This document shows, piece after piece, positions 23,440-32,036 of a DNA stretch of 64,000 nt. The stretch lies in NCBI RefSeq assembly GCF_002101965.1, contig NZ_LQQA01000010.1:248001-312000 (forward strand), given 5' to 3'. Position 1 is the first letter of the stretch; each line of letters begins with the position of its first letter. Below the pieces are notes generated by a model, which had not been told where the DNA came from, ran no database searches, and was given only the letters and a program-made list of their open reading frames with translations. This stretch comes from Mycolicibacterium wolinskyi. Its GTDB lineage: Bacteria > Actinomycetota > Actinomycetes > Mycobacteriales > Mycobacteriaceae. The position numbers were made by a program, and so were the translations under genes.

Positions 23440-24344
23440 CGTCACCCAGCGCGGGTAACTCGACCGAGCACGCCGAACGGTTCACGCTGCTGCGGCCGTT
23501 GCTGTTCACGATTGCCTACGAAATATTGGGCACGGCAACCGAATCCGACGACGTGCTGCAGGAGAGTTACCTGCGCTGGGCCGAGGTGGACCTGGCGACC
23601 GTGACCGACACCAAGGCCTATCTGGCCAAGCTCGTCACCCGCCAGGCCCTCAACGCGCTGCGCGCCGAATCTCGGCGGCGCGAGGACTACGTCGGGCCGT
23701 GGCTGCCCGAGCCGCTGCTGCTCGACCACCGCGACGGCGCGGCCGACGCGGTGCTCGCCGAGTCGGTGTCGATGGCCATGCTCGTGGTGCTGGAGACGTT
23801 GACGCCCGACGAGCGTGCGGTGTTCGTGCTGCGGGAGGTGTTCGGGTTCAGCCATGACGAAATCGCCTCGGCGATAGGCAAATCCGGGAGCGCCGTGCGG
23901 CAGATGGCCCACCGGGCTCGCGAGCACGTGCAGTCGCGGCGCAAGCGCTTCGAGCCGGTCGATCCGCAACTCTCGATGGAGGTCACCGCGCGGTTCTTCG
24001 CGGCGGCCTCGACCGGTGACATGGACACGCTGCTCGAGGTGCTGGCACCCGACGTCGTGTGGACGGCCGACAGTGCGGGCAAGCGCAGCGCCGCCCGGCG
24101 CCCGGTTTCGGGCGCCGTGGCGGTGGCCCGGCTGGTCATGGGCCTGGTGCGGATGGGCGGCGAGTCCGCGCGCGTCGAGCCCGCGATGTTCAACAACTCC
24201 CCCGCACTCAAGCTCTACCTCGGCGACAGCTTCGAAGGCGTGATCACCGTCGAGATCGTCGACGGCCGCATCACCCACTTCTACGCGATGCGCAATCCCG
24301 ACAAGCTGACCGGCGTCGACATCCCGCGGACGATCAGCCGCTAG
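23436..24344 (+). CDS. ECF41-group sigma factor (SigJ-like) with SnoaL-type C-terminal domain
   Basis: 302 aa. Region 2 (TIAYEILGTATESDDVLQE) and region 4 (LTPDERAVFVLREVFGFSHDE) are followed by a SnoaL-like extension (about 180-302). Two ECF41 hallmarks can be read: WLPEP in the linker (PWLPEPLLL) and NPDKL near the C-terminus (AMRNPDKLTG). In this group no anti-sigma gene is used; the fused domain modulates activity. AGGAGG precedes the ATG and the start overlaps the oxidoreductase stop. The upstream promoter motif supports autoregulation. Confidence 0.92.
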   Translation: MTSPSAGNSTEHAERFTLLRPLLFTIAYEILGTATESDDVLQESYLRWAEVDLATVTDTKAYLAKLVTRQALNALRAESRRREDYVGPWLPEPLLLDHRDGAADAVLAESVSMAMLVVLETLTPDERAVFVLREVFGFSHDEIASAIGKSGSAVRQMAHRAREHVQSRRKRFEPVDPQLSMEVTARFFAAASTGDMDTLLEVLAPDVVWTADSAGKRSAARRPVSGAVAVARLVMGLVRMGGESARVEPAMFNNSPALKLYLGDSFEGVITVEIVDGRITHFYAMRNPDKLTGVDIPRTISR

Positions 24345-24364
24345 CGTTCTGCCACGCTGGTGGC

Positions 24365-25615
24365 ATGCGGATCGAGCGGCTCGGTGACCTGGGTGAGGCA
24401 CCCGCCGTGCTGCGCAGCGTCGCGGCCGCGGCGACCGCCGCTCACTTGCCGCCGCCCGCCGCACTCATCGGCGACTGGTTCGGCTCCCGCGCGGTGATCG
24501 CGCCGTCACTGGCGGCCGCGCCCGTCGGTCCGGCGGAGGTGTTCGACGCACCGCCCGGGACCGCGGACGTGATCGGCGGCGGCTGGTTCGGCTACCTGTC
24601 CTACCCCGATCCAGGCGCCGACGAGTCGGCGCCGCGTATCCCCGAGGCCGCCGGTGGCTGGTCGGACTGCGTGCTGCGCCAGGACGGCGGCGGCAGTTGG
24701 TGGTACGAAAGCCTCACCGGCGCGGCACTTCCCGATTGGCTGGGTACTCTGCCGCCCGCGCCGCCTGCGCCGTACACCCTCGAGTGGATCGCGCCCGACC
24801 GCGCCCGCCACCGGCGCGGTGTGCTCGCGTGCCTGGAGGCCATCGCGGCAGGCGAGGTGTATCAGGCCTGTGTCTGCACGCGGTTCACCGGCCGGATCGA
24901 GGGGCCGCCACTGGAGTTCTTCGCCGATGCGGTCACCCGGACCGCACCCGCCCGCGCGGCATACATCGCGGGCGACTGGGGCGCGGTGGCGTCGCTGTCA
25001 CCGGAGCTGTTCCTGAGCCGACGCGGCACATCGGTGACGTCGAGCCCGATCAAGGGCACGTTGCCGAAGCATGCCGATCCGGCCTGCCTGCTGGCCTCGG
25101 TCAAGGATGTCGCCGAGAACATCATGATCGTGGACCTCGTCCGCAACGACCTGGGCCGCATGGCGCGCACCGGCAGCGTGACGGTGCCCGAACTGCTCGC
25201 GGTGCGCCCCGCCCCCGGGGTGTGGCATCTCGTCTCGACGGTCAGCGCGCAGGTCGACACCGCGGTGCCCATGTCGGCGTTGCTCGACGCGACGTTTCCG
25301 CCTGCGTCGGTGACCGGAACGCCCAAGGGCCGGGCCCGCGAGCTACTGCGGGTGTGGGAGCCCGCGCGGCGTGGGGTCTATTGCGGCACAGTCGGTTTGG
25401 CGTCACCTGTGGCGGGGTGTGAGCTGAACGTGGCGATCCGTACCGTGGAGTTCGACGCCTCGGGGGCCGCGGTGCTGGGTGTCGGCGGCGGTATCACCGC
25501 GGACTCCGACCCCGACCGCGAGTGGGACGAGTGTCTGCACAAGGCATCGAGCCTCGTGGCCCGGACGCGAGATGGAAAACCGGCTCAGCTCCGCGCGCGC
25601 AGCACGGCGTCGTAG
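24365..25615 (+). CDS. pabB: Aminodeoxychorismate synthase component I
   Basis: 416 aa. It converts chorismate and ammonia to aminodeoxychorismate for p-aminobenzoate and folate. The chorismate-binding C-terminal domain shows EVYQACVCTRFTG, SPELFLS, SSPIKGTLPK, AENIMIVDLVRNDLGR, and TGTPKGRARE. The N-terminal quarter is a degenerate TrpE-type tryptophan-binding domain. ATG 24365 is chosen because upstream codons lie inside the sigma gene. Its 3' end overlaps the convergent rsmI by 31 bases. The position matches Rv1005c. Confidence 0.92.
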   Translation: MRIERLGDLGEAPAVLRSVAAAATAAHLPPPAALIGDWFGSRAVIAPSLAAAPVGPAEVFDAPPGTADVIGGGWFGYLSYPDPGADESAPRIPEAAGGWSDCVLRQDGGGSWWYESLTGAALPDWLGTLPPAPPAPYTLEWIAPDRARHRRGVLACLEAIAAGEVYQACVCTRFTGRIEGPPLEFFADAVTRTAPARAAYIAGDWGAVASLSPELFLSRRGTSVTSSPIKGTLPKHADPACLLASVKDVAENIMIVDLVRNDLGRMARTGSVTVPELLAVRPAPGVWHLVSTVSAQVDTAVPMSALLDATFPPASVTGTPKGRARELLRVWEPARRGVYCGTVGLASPVAGCELNVAIRTVEFDASGAAVLGVGGGITADSDPDREWDECLHKASSLVARTRDGKPAQLRARSTAS

Positions 25616-26421
25616 AGCTCGCGCCGTGACGGTGCGCCGGGATGTGCGGCGATCACCTCGGCGCACGCGTCCTTCACGCGGGCGCCCCCTGCGACCAGGT
25701 CCTCGACCTCGGCCACCAACGTGTCGAGATCGGCGGTCGGCGTGGCACCGGCCAGCACGACGGTGATCTCTCCCAGGACTCCGTCGGCGGCCCACTCGGC
25801 CAGCTCTTCGAGAGTTCCCCGCACGATCTCCTCGTGGGTCTTGGTCAGCTCGCGGCAGACCACCGCTCTACGCGCCGGGCCGAGCGCGTCGACCGCATCA
25901 CGCAGCGTCTCGGCGAGCCGTCGCGGCGACTCGAAGAACACGCACGTGCGCTGCTCGGCCGCGAGCGTCCGCAACCACGTCATGCGGGCCGCGTGCTTGC
26001 GCGGCGAGAAACCTTCGAAGCAGAACCGGTCGGATGCCAGCCCCGATACCGCGAGCGCCGTCGTGACCGCCGACGGGCCCGGCAGGCAGCTGACCGGCAG
26101 GCCGGCCTCTATGCAGGCACCCACCAGGCGGTAGCCAGGATCGTTGATCAGCGGCATTCCGGCGTCGCTGACCACCAGGACCGTCGCACCGGACGCGATG
26201 TCGTCGATCAGGCCAGGCACTCGGCTGGCCTCGTTCTGGTCGAAGAAACTCAACACCCGACCACGTGGGGTGACCTCAAGGGCCTGCGCGAGCGACCGGA
26301 TCCGCCGGGTGTCCTCGGCAGCGATGATGTCAGCGCTCTTCAGCGCCGTGACCAGCCGCGCCGACGCATCCGAAGGCTGGCCCAACGGCGTGGCGCCGAT
26401 CAACAGTTTGCCGGGTGTCAC
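25585..26421 (-). CDS. rsmI: 16S rRNA 2'-O-ribose methyltransferase
   Basis: 278 aa, GTG start. RsmI methylates the ribose of C1402 of 16S rRNA using SAM. SPOUT-unrelated tetrapyrrole-methylase-fold motifs include KLLIGATPLGQPSDAS, AAEDTRRIRSLA, VVSDAGMPLINDPGY, and CLPGPSAVTTALAVSG. The chosen GTG (26421) is preceded at 7 bases by TAGGCT, so the transcript may be leaderless. It is divergent from pmt with a 24-base gap and convergent with pabB. The long open frame reading further upstream is antisense to pmt and not coding. Confidence 0.93.
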   Translation of the reverse strand: MTPGKLLIGATPLGQPSDASARLVTALKSADIIAAEDTRRIRSLAQALEVTPRGRVLSFFDQNEASRVPGLIDDIASGATVLVVSDAGMPLINDPGYRLVGACIEAGLPVSCLPGPSAVTTALAVSGLASDRFCFEGFSPRKHAARMTWLRTLAAEQRTCVFFESPRRLAETLRDAVDALGPARRAVVCRELTKTHEEIVRGTLEELAEWAADGVLGEITVVLAGATPTADLDTLVAEVEDLVAGGARVKDACAEVIAAHPGAPSRRELYDAVLRARS

Positions 26422-26445
26422 GACCGACAGCCTACGATCGCTTGC
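26422..26445. promoter_or_regulatory. 24-base divergent promoter region of rsmI and pmt
   Basis: On the plus strand TACGAT (26433-26438) ends 7 bases before the pmt GTG; on the minus strand TAGGCT ends 7 bases before the rsmI GTG. Both hexamers fit TANNNT, and there is no room for a Shine-Dalgarno sequence. Two back-to-back leaderless promoters are therefore inferred. Confidence 0.5.
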
Positions 26446-27996
26446 GTGACCGCCCCCGCCACCGATGTGCCGACGGCTGGACGCTCGGTCCCCCTGATCA
26501 GCCCGGCGCCGGTCATACCGGCACCCGATTTCGGTCCGGTCGACCGGTTGCAGGGCTGGGCGATGACGGCCGTCATCACCGCTCTCGCCGCCGTGAGCCG
26601 ATTCCTGAACCTGGGCTCGCCGACCGACGCAGGCACGCCGATCTTCGACGAGAAGCACTACGCACCCCAGGCCTGGCAGGTTCTGCACAATCACGGTGTC
26701 GAGGACAACCCCGGCTACGGGCTCGTGGTGCATCCCCCGGTCGGCAAGCAACTGATCGCCATCGGTGAGTGGCTGTTCGGCTACAACGGGCTCGGCTGGC
26801 GGTTCTCCGGCGCGGTGTGCGGTGTCATCCTCGTGATGCTCGTCGTGCGGATCGCGCGACGGATCACCCGCTCGACACTCGTCGGCGGTATCGCCGGACT
26901 GCTGCTCATCGCCGAGGGCGTCAGCTTCGTCTCGGCGCGTACGGCACTGCTGGACGCGTTCCTGACGATGTTCGTGGTCGCGGCGTTCGCCTGCTTGATG
27001 GTCGACCGCGATCAGGTCCGCGAACGCATGCACGTCGCGTTCATGGAGGGCCGCATCGCCGAGACGCCGTGGGGCCCGCGCCTCGGGGTGCGGTGGTGGC
27101 GGTTCGGCGCCGGGGTGCTTCTCGGGTTGGCCTGTGCGACAAAGTGGTCCGGCCTGTACTTCGTGCTGTTCTTCGGCGTGATGACGCTCGTGTTCGACGC
27201 CGTCGCGCGCAAGCAGTACCACGTGCCGCAACCGTGGCGCGGCGTGCTCCGGCGCGATGTCGGCCCCGCGGTGTACGCCCTCGGGTTGATTCCATTCGGG
27301 GTGTACCTGGCCTCGTATGCTCCGTGGTTCGCGTCCGAGACCGGGGTCGACCGCCACGAGGTCGGCCAGTCGATCGGCGAGAACAGCATCCTCCCGCTGC
27401 CAGACGCGATCCGGTCGCTGTGGCACTACACGTATGCCGCGTACCGGTTCCACTCCGGGCTCACGAACGCCGACGGCAACCACCATCCATGGGAGTCCAA
27501 GCCGTGGACCTGGCCGATGTCCTTGCGGCCCGTGCTCTACGCGATCGACAACCAGGATGTGCCGGGCTGCGGCGCCCAATCGTGCGTGAAGGCCGTGATG
27601 CTCGTCGGCACCCCGGCGATGTGGTTCATCGCGGTGCCGGTGATCGGGTGGGCGTTGTGGCGCGCGGTGGTGCGGCGTGACTGGCGTTATGGCGCGGTGC
27701 TCGTCGGCTACTCGGCGGGCTTTCTGCCATGGTTCGCCGACATCGACCGGCAGATGTACTTCTTCTACGCGACCGTGATGGCGCCGTTCCTCGTCCTGGC
27801 GATCGCGCTGATCCTCGGCGATATTTTGTACAAACCCAATCAGAACCCCGAGCGACGAACCTTGGGCCTGTTGACGGTGTGTTTCTATGTGGCGCTGGTG
27901 ATCACGAACTTCGCCTGGATGTATCCGATCCTCACGGGCCTGCCGATCTCACAGGCGACGTGGAACCTGCAGATTTGGTTGCCGAGCTGGCGGTAG
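26446..27996 (+). CDS. pmt: Protein O-mannosyltransferase (GT39)
   Basis: 516 aa polytopic membrane enzyme. It transfers mannose from polyprenyl-phosphate-mannose to Ser/Thr of proteins during Sec export. Residues 28-36 (PDFGPVDRL) lead into TM1; the catalytic Asp-Glu pair is in FDEKHYAPQ in the first external loop, followed by HPPVGKQLIA. About 11 hydrophobic segments follow, and the C-terminus ends in NLQIWLPSW. GTG 26446 is chosen since it leaves VTAPATDVPTAG, resembling the M. tuberculosis Rv1002c N-terminus as I recall it. Confidence 0.94.
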   Translation: MTAPATDVPTAGRSVPLISPAPVIPAPDFGPVDRLQGWAMTAVITALAAVSRFLNLGSPTDAGTPIFDEKHYAPQAWQVLHNHGVEDNPGYGLVVHPPVGKQLIAIGEWLFGYNGLGWRFSGAVCGVILVMLVVRIARRITRSTLVGGIAGLLLIAEGVSFVSARTALLDAFLTMFVVAAFACLMVDRDQVRERMHVAFMEGRIAETPWGPRLGVRWWRFGAGVLLGLACATKWSGLYFVLFFGVMTLVFDAVARKQYHVPQPWRGVLRRDVGPAVYALGLIPFGVYLASYAPWFASETGVDRHEVGQSIGENSILPLPDAIRSLWHYTYAAYRFHSGLTNADGNHHPWESKPWTWPMSLRPVLYAIDNQDVPGCGAQSCVKAVMLVGTPAMWFIAVPVIGWALWRAVVRRDWRYGAVLVGYSAGFLPWFADIDRQMYFFYATVMAPFLVLAIALILGDILYKPNQNPERRTLGLLTVCFYVALVITNFAWMYPILTGLPISQATWNLQIWLPSWR

Positions 27997-28011
27997 TGCT
28001 CGGTTCTCGTG

Positions 28012-28094
28012 CCTGGCGTTGACTTCGACGCCACGGCTGTGAACCCACGCCCGTAGCCATGAACTGCAGCCCTGGTGTCGAAGTCAACGCCGGG
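28012..28094. repeat. Long imperfect inverted repeat (27-base arms)
   Basis: Arms 28012-28038 and 28068-28094 are complementary at 24 of 27 positions; the core GGCGTTGACTTCGAC is matched exactly. A 29-base loop separates them, and GGCT/AGCC pairing may extend into it. It lies just after pmt and just before the AbiEi/DUF559-like gene. This size and form suggests a REP/MITE-like interspersed palindrome or a strong terminator for pmt without a U tract. Confidence 0.75.
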
Positions 28095-28151
28095 AAGCGT
28101 GACCGCAGTTATCCACAGCCTGCGGGTCAGCCAAGCCTTCACGACCGAGAA

Positions 28152-29015
28152 ATGTCGGCGCCGGTGCACACCATCAACCGCATGTGGCCAATCATCGGAA
28201 CAGAAGCCATCGCAGCGGGCGTGCTTACCCGGGGCGAGCTGCGCTGGAATCACACTGCTTTGCTTCCGAAGATCTACCTGCCGAAAGGCGTACGGCCATC
28301 GGTGTCGACGAACGCCGCCGCGGCATGGCTGTGGCGCGGGCGCAAAGGCGTCGTAGCCGGCCGTTCTGCCGCGGCACTGTACGGCGTGAGTTGGATTGAG
28401 GAGACCGTGCCAATCGAATTGATCGGCAAGCACGGCCGACGACAATCAGGCGTGACGATCCGCGATGAACGAATCGGCGAAGACGAAATATGCCAAGTGG
28501 CGAACCTTCCCGTCACGACACCCGCCCGAACGGCACTCGACCTGGCTCGCCGTCTTCCACGAGACGATGCCGTCGCGCACCTCGATGCATTGGCCTCGAA
28601 AACGGGCGTGACGGTTCAGGAGGTCCTGTCACTGGCCGAACGGTATCCCCACACGCGAGGCATACGTCAAGCACGCGAGAGCGTGGCGCTCATGGACGGT
28701 GGCGCCGAGACTCCGCGTCAGACGTGGTTGCGGCTGTTGCTGATCGACGCCGGCATGCCGAAGCCGCAAACGGCTATCGCCTTGGCCGATTCCGACTGGG
28801 AAACAACCGTGGCCATCGGCTGGAGGGGTCCAAAAGTCGGCATCGACATCGCGGAGGTTCCGGTGAGCGACCCTTATTCCATCGTGCAGAAAATAGCCCG
28901 CGCAGAACTCCGGCAGCGCCTCGGATGGTTTGACATCCGCGTGGCACCCGCGCACACGACCGCCTCGATCATCTACCGCGTGCGCCAGGCGTTACGGCAA
29001 CGCGGTGCGATCTAG
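28152..29015 (+). CDS. AbiEi-type wHTH protein with a degenerate DUF559/Vsr-like nuclease domain
   Basis: 287 aa from ATG 28152; GTG or ATG codons nearby (for example 28182, [10 protein letters not shown]) are alternatives. The N-terminal region ([12 protein letters not shown], then [21 protein letters not shown]) resembles the AbiEi antitoxin-type winged helix. The C-terminal part ([20 protein letters not shown] to [22 protein letters not shown]) resembles the DUF559 Vsr-like nuclease fold common in mycobacteria. Key acidic residues seem partly retained. No cognate toxin is adjacent. It ends in a 4-base convergent overlap with arcA. The function is unknown. Confidence 0.7.
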   Translation: MSAPVHTINRMWPIIGTEAIAAGVLTRGELRWNHTALLPKIYLPKGVRPSVSTNAAAAWLWRGRKGVVAGRSAAALYGVSWIEETVPIELIGKHGRRQSGVTIRDERIGEDEICQVANLPVTTPARTALDLARRLPRDDAVAHLDALASKTGVTVQEVLSLAERYPHTRGIRQARESVALMDGGAETPRQTWLRLLLIDAGMPKPQTAIALADSDWETTVAIGWRGPKVGIDIAEVPVSDPYSIVQKIARAELRQRLGWFDIRVAPAHTTASIIYRVRQALRQRGAI

Positions 29016-30247
29016 AGCGGATCCCGCGCCGCCGGGCACGACATGCAGCGTGGCCCGCCGCGGCCGGTGCCGAGCTCCGACGCCGCGATCGGCAGCACTT
29101 CGATGCCGGAATCGGCAAGGCGGGCATTGGTTTCGGAGTTGCGCTCGTAAGCGACGACCACGCCCGGCGCCAAGGCCAGGGTGTTGTTTCCGTCGTCCCA
29201 TTGTTCGCGTTCGGCGGTGACCGGATCGAGCCCGGTATCGATGACCCGCAGTTTGTCGATGCCCATGGCCTCTGCCGCGGCCCGCACGAAAGGCACCTCG
29301 TCGTCGATGCGGACTTCACCGGAATCACGATGAATCGTGAACGCCGACAACGAATCCACGATGTTGGGATACATGACGACGGCGTCGACGTCGACCATCG
29401 TGCACACGGTGTCCAGATGCATCTGGGCACGCTCTTGCGCGATCGGCACCGCGAGCACCGTGTGCGCGAGGTCGTCGTCGAACAGGCTGCGGGCCAAGGC
29501 TTCGGCACCGGCAGGCGTCGTGCGCTCCCCCACCCCGACTGCGACCACGCCGGGCGCCAGCAGCAGCACGTCGCCGCCTTCGACGGGCGCGGACCGCGAT
29601 TCGTAGGCGCGGCGCACACCGAGGAAGCGGGGATGGTGCGCGTAGATCAGGTCGGTCAGCGACGTCTCACGCACACGGGCCGGCAGCGCCAATGACGTGA
29701 TGGCCACGCGTGGCCCGATCCAGAACGACGAGTCACGGGTGAACAGCAGGTTGGGCAGCGGATCGATGACGAAATCCCCGCCGTGGTGCATGAGCCGGAC
29801 GAGCGAGAGCTCGGCGCCGCTGAACGGCAGCTCGTTGAACGTCATCCCGGCCATCAGGACATGGGCCAGCGCGACAGGTTCGAGAGTGCGCAGGTATGCC
29901 GAAAGCTCTTGCGCCAGGGGCAGGCCCAGCCGGCGTGCGTCGACGGCGGCGGAGATTCCGTGCATGCGGGCCGCACCGCTGTGCGCGAGCGCCTCCGTCA
30001 GCAGGTCGGCCAGCAGCAGCACCTCGACGCCGCGTGAGCGCAGCAGGTCGGCGAACGCGTCGTGCTCCTGCTGCGCCTTGGTCACCCACGGCAGTCCGTC
30101 GAACAGCAGGGCGTCGTTGTTGCGGGGTGTGAGGCGCTGCAGTTCGGGACCGGGCCGGTGCAGGATGACCACGCGCAGCGTGCCAACCTCGGAGTTCGAG
30201 CCCAACACCACATCAGTCACGTCTAGAACGGTAACCCCATCCATCAC
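29012..30247 (-). CDS. arcA: Arginine deiminase
   Basis: 411 aa. It hydrolyses L-arginine to citrulline and ammonium. Guanidino-modifying-fold motifs are [41 protein letters not shown], and the C-terminal GGPRCMSCP with catalytic C401 (most homologues read MSMP where this has MSCP). No arcB or arcC lies nearby, so it is an orphan rather than a complete energy-yielding pathway; ammonia production for acid tolerance or arginine use as nitrogen source are possible roles. It is divergent from soxR, 21 bases apart, across a MerR-type palindrome. Confidence 0.94.
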   Translation of the reverse strand: MMDGVTVLDVTDVVLGSNSEVGTLRVVILHRPGPELQRLTPRNNDALLFDGLPWVTKAQQEHDAFADLLRSRGVEVLLLADLLTEALAHSGAARMHGISAAVDARRLGLPLAQELSAYLRTLEPVALAHVLMAGMTFNELPFSGAELSLVRLMHHGGDFVIDPLPNLLFTRDSSFWIGPRVAITSLALPARVRETSLTDLIYAHHPRFLGVRRAYESRSAPVEGGDVLLLAPGVVAVGVGERTTPAGAEALARSLFDDDLAHTVLAVPIAQERAQMHLDTVCTMVDVDAVVMYPNIVDSLSAFTIHRDSGEVRIDDEVPFVRAAAEAMGIDKLRVIDTGLDPVTAEREQWDDGNNTLALAPGVVVAYERNSETNARLADSGIEVLPIAASELGTGRGGPRCMSCPAARDPL

Positions 30248-30265
30248 CTCAAGTAGGGTTTAGGT
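30246..30265. promoter_or_regulatory. SoxR/MerR-type operator candidate between arcA and soxR
   Basis: ACCTCAAGTAGGGTTTAGGT has ACCT/AGGT ends and 6 of 8 complementary arm bases, and its left half CCTCAAGT equals the left half of the enterobacterial SoxR box as I recall it. It covers the arcA start codon and lies 3 bases before the soxR ATG, so the regulator could control itself and arcA. Confidence 0.5.
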
Positions 30266-30268
30266 GTC

Positions 30269-30700
30269 ATGGATATGCACGAACTCACCCCGGGCGAAAT
30301 GGCGCAGCGCAGCGGCGTCGCGGTCTCGGCGCTGCATTTCTACGAACGCGAAGGGCTCATCACGAGCCGTCGCACCTCGGGCAATCAGCGCCGCTACGCG
30401 CGCGAGACGCTGCGCCGCGTGGCGTTCATCCGGATGTCGCAGCGCCTGGGCATCCCGCTGGCCAGAATCCGCGAAGCCCTTGCCACGCTGCCGACCGACC
30501 GGGTGCCGACGAGCAAGGACTGGGCACGCCTCTCGGCGGGCTGGCGCCAGGATCTCGACGACCGGATCCTGCACCTGCAACGCTTGCGCGACAACCTGAC
30601 TGGCTGCATCGGCTGCGGCTGCCTGAGCCTGAAAACGTGTCTGCTGACCAACCCGGGCGACGTCCTGGCCGAACAGGGACCGGGCGCGGCTCGCCTCTGA
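30269..30700 (+). CDS. soxR: Redox-sensitive MerR-family regulator SoxR
   Basis: 143 aa. MerR helix-turn-helix at the N-terminus ([20 protein letters not shown]), dimerisation helix about 80-112, then the [2Fe-2S] motif C113-IG-C116-G-C118-LSLKT-C124, the exact SoxR CX2CXCX5C pattern. The cluster is oxidised by superoxide or redox-cycling compounds and switches the promoter on. Actinobacterial SoxR usually controls a few oxidoreductases or transporters rather than soxS. Candidate targets are itself, arcA and perhaps alkB downstream. Confidence 0.94.
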   Translation: MDMHELTPGEMAQRSGVAVSALHFYEREGLITSRRTSGNQRRYARETLRRVAFIRMSQRLGIPLARIREALATLPTDRVPTSKDWARLSAGWRQDLDDRILHLQRLRDNLTGCIGCGCLSLKTCLLTNPGDVLAEQGPGAARL

Positions 30701-30704
30701 CATA

Positions 30705-30720
30705 TCGAACGTGTGTGCGA
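30705..30720. promoter_or_regulatory. SOS box (LexA site) upstream of alkB
   Basis: TCGAACGTGTGTGCGA matches the mycobacterial LexA consensus TCGAAC-N4-GTTCGA with one mismatch in the right half. It abuts the alkB -10 hexamer TACACT (30721-30726), an ideal place for repression. Confidence 0.75.
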
Positions 30721-30726
30721 TACACT
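30721..30726 (+). promoter_or_regulatory. alkB -10 element (TACACT), leaderless start
   Basis: TACACT immediately follows the SOS box and ends 7 bases before the alkB ATG. No Shine-Dalgarno sequence is present, so a leaderless, LexA-controlled transcript is likely. Confidence 0.5.
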
Positions 30727-30733
30727 CGCGCGC

Positions 30734-31330
30734 ATGGAGCTGGCGCTGCAAGGCTCGCTGTTCGAGCACGCGGAACGTCGCCGACTCGGCAGTGGCGCGT
30801 GGGTCGAGCTGCGGTCGGGCTGGTTGCCCGACGCCGATTCGCTGTTCGAAGAGCTCATGGACGCCATCCCGTGGCGGGCCGAACAACGGGAGATGTATGA
30901 CCGCGTGGTCGACGTGCCGCGCCTGGTCAGCTTTCACCATCTGGTGAACGAGCCGGTGCCACACCCGCGGCTCAAGCAGATCCGCCGCAGGCTCAACGAC
31001 ACCTACGGCGGTGAGCTCGGTGAACCGTTCACCACCGCGGGTTTGTGCCTGTACCGCGACGGCAACGACAGTGTGGCCTGGCACGGCGACACGATCGGGC
31101 GCAGCCGTGATCAGGACACCATGGTGGCCATCGTGGGCCTCGGGGCGACAAGGGTTTTCGCGCTTAGGCCACGCGGTGGCGGGCACGCGCTGCGGCTACA
31201 GCACCGGCACGGTGACCTGCTGGTGATGGGCGGCTCGTGCCAGCGCACGTGGGAGCACTCGATACCGAAGACCAGCCGCTTGATCGGGCCGCGCATCAGC
31301 ATCCAGTTCCGGCCGCACGACGTGCGTTAA
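30734..31330 (+). CDS. alkB: AlkB-type 2-oxoglutarate/Fe(II) DNA demethylase
   Basis: 198 aa. It oxidatively removes methyl groups (1-methyladenine, 3-methylcytosine) from DNA. The iron ligands are H117 and D119 in AWHGDTIG and H175 in WEHSIPK; the 2-oxoglutarate arginines are in GPRISIQFR (R187, R193). ATG 30734 (MELALQGSLF) is chosen because of the promoter spacing; the earlier ATG at 30713 lies inside the SOS box. The gene is the counterpart of Rv1000c. SOS control fits a DNA-repair role. Confidence 0.92.
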   Translation: MELALQGSLFEHAERRRLGSGAWVELRSGWLPDADSLFEELMDAIPWRAEQREMYDRVVDVPRLVSFHHLVNEPVPHPRLKQIRRRLNDTYGGELGEPFTTAGLCLYRDGNDSVAWHGDTIGRSRDQDTMVAIVGLGATRVFALRPRGGGHALRLQHRHGDLLVMGGSCQRTWEHSIPKTSRLIGPRISIQFRPHDVR

Positions 31331-31333
31331 CGC

Positions 31334-32008
31334 CTACCCTTTCACGGCGGCGACGGCGGCCGTCAGCAGATCGCGGGCCCGGGCGGTGTCGACGGGGGCG
31401 ACCGGCTTGTCGGGCACCACGAGCGGATTGGCCGTCACGATCACCATGAACGACCCGAAGCTGGCGACGTAGTTGTAGAGCTCGCCGGTCCGCGGCTTGC
31501 CCTGAACCGTCGTCTGCACGACACGATGCGTGCCGACCGTGCGCGCGCCATCGATCTGGGGCGATTCGACCACGTCGACCTGCCCGCGCGACCCCGGCCC
31601 GAGGAATTTGACCTGCTTGCACGCATCGCCCGGATCGCTCAGCGGTATGGGCTCCGAGGTCTCGACCGCCAGCACGATGAACCGGTTGCCCGCGCCTTCG
31701 GCCGCGGTCGCGGCCATGTTGCCCTTCAACCCAGGCGGCATCGACTGCCCTTCGGCGAACTTCGCGCAGTCGGCGGGTTCGAACTTGACCCCGGGCGGCA
31801 ACTTCTGCGGTGCGAGCATTTTCGGGTCAATCCCCGTCGGGGCGACATCGCTGACCTTGTACTCCGGGCCGAAGTTGGACCGCACCTTGCTGACGTTGGC
31901 GATGTCACCGTTGGGATACTCCGGTTCGTCGGATTGACCGCAGGCGACCAATGCGGCCGCACAGGCTCCAATGCACATCACGACGGGTAGCACGTTCCGG
32001 TTCGGCAT
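31334..32008 (-). CDS. Rv0999-like secreted lipoprotein (DUF5642 type)
   Basis: 224 aa. An N-terminal signal sequence with lipobox LVAC (cysteine at about residue 23) precedes a mature domain with PDCAKF-like and GDACKQVKF segments. No enzyme motif is seen. Position beside alkB and the acetyltransferase matches Rv0999. It is followed on the same strand by a paralogue-like gene upstream (32037-32699), so the two form a tandem pair, 28 bases apart. It is convergent with alkB. The role is unknown. Confidence 0.8.
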   Translation of the reverse strand: MPNRNVLPVVMCIGACAAALVACGQSDEPEYPNGDIANVSKVRSNFGPEYKVSDVAPTGIDPKMLAPQKLPPGVKFEPADCAKFAEGQSMPPGLKGNMAATAAEGAGNRFIVLAVETSEPIPLSDPGDACKQVKFLGPGSRGQVDVVESPQIDGARTVGTHRVVQTTVQGKPRTGELYNYVASFGSFMVIVTANPLVVPDKPVAPVDTARARDLLTAAVAAVKG

Positions 32009-32036
32009 CGCGGTAAATGTACCCGCCGCAACCGGT

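Noticed and set aside
26422..27579. Very long minus-strand open frame reading upstream from rsmI through pmt
   Set aside because: It is antisense to the clear protein mannosyltransferase and has composition of a shadow frame; rsmI has a proper GTG at 26421.
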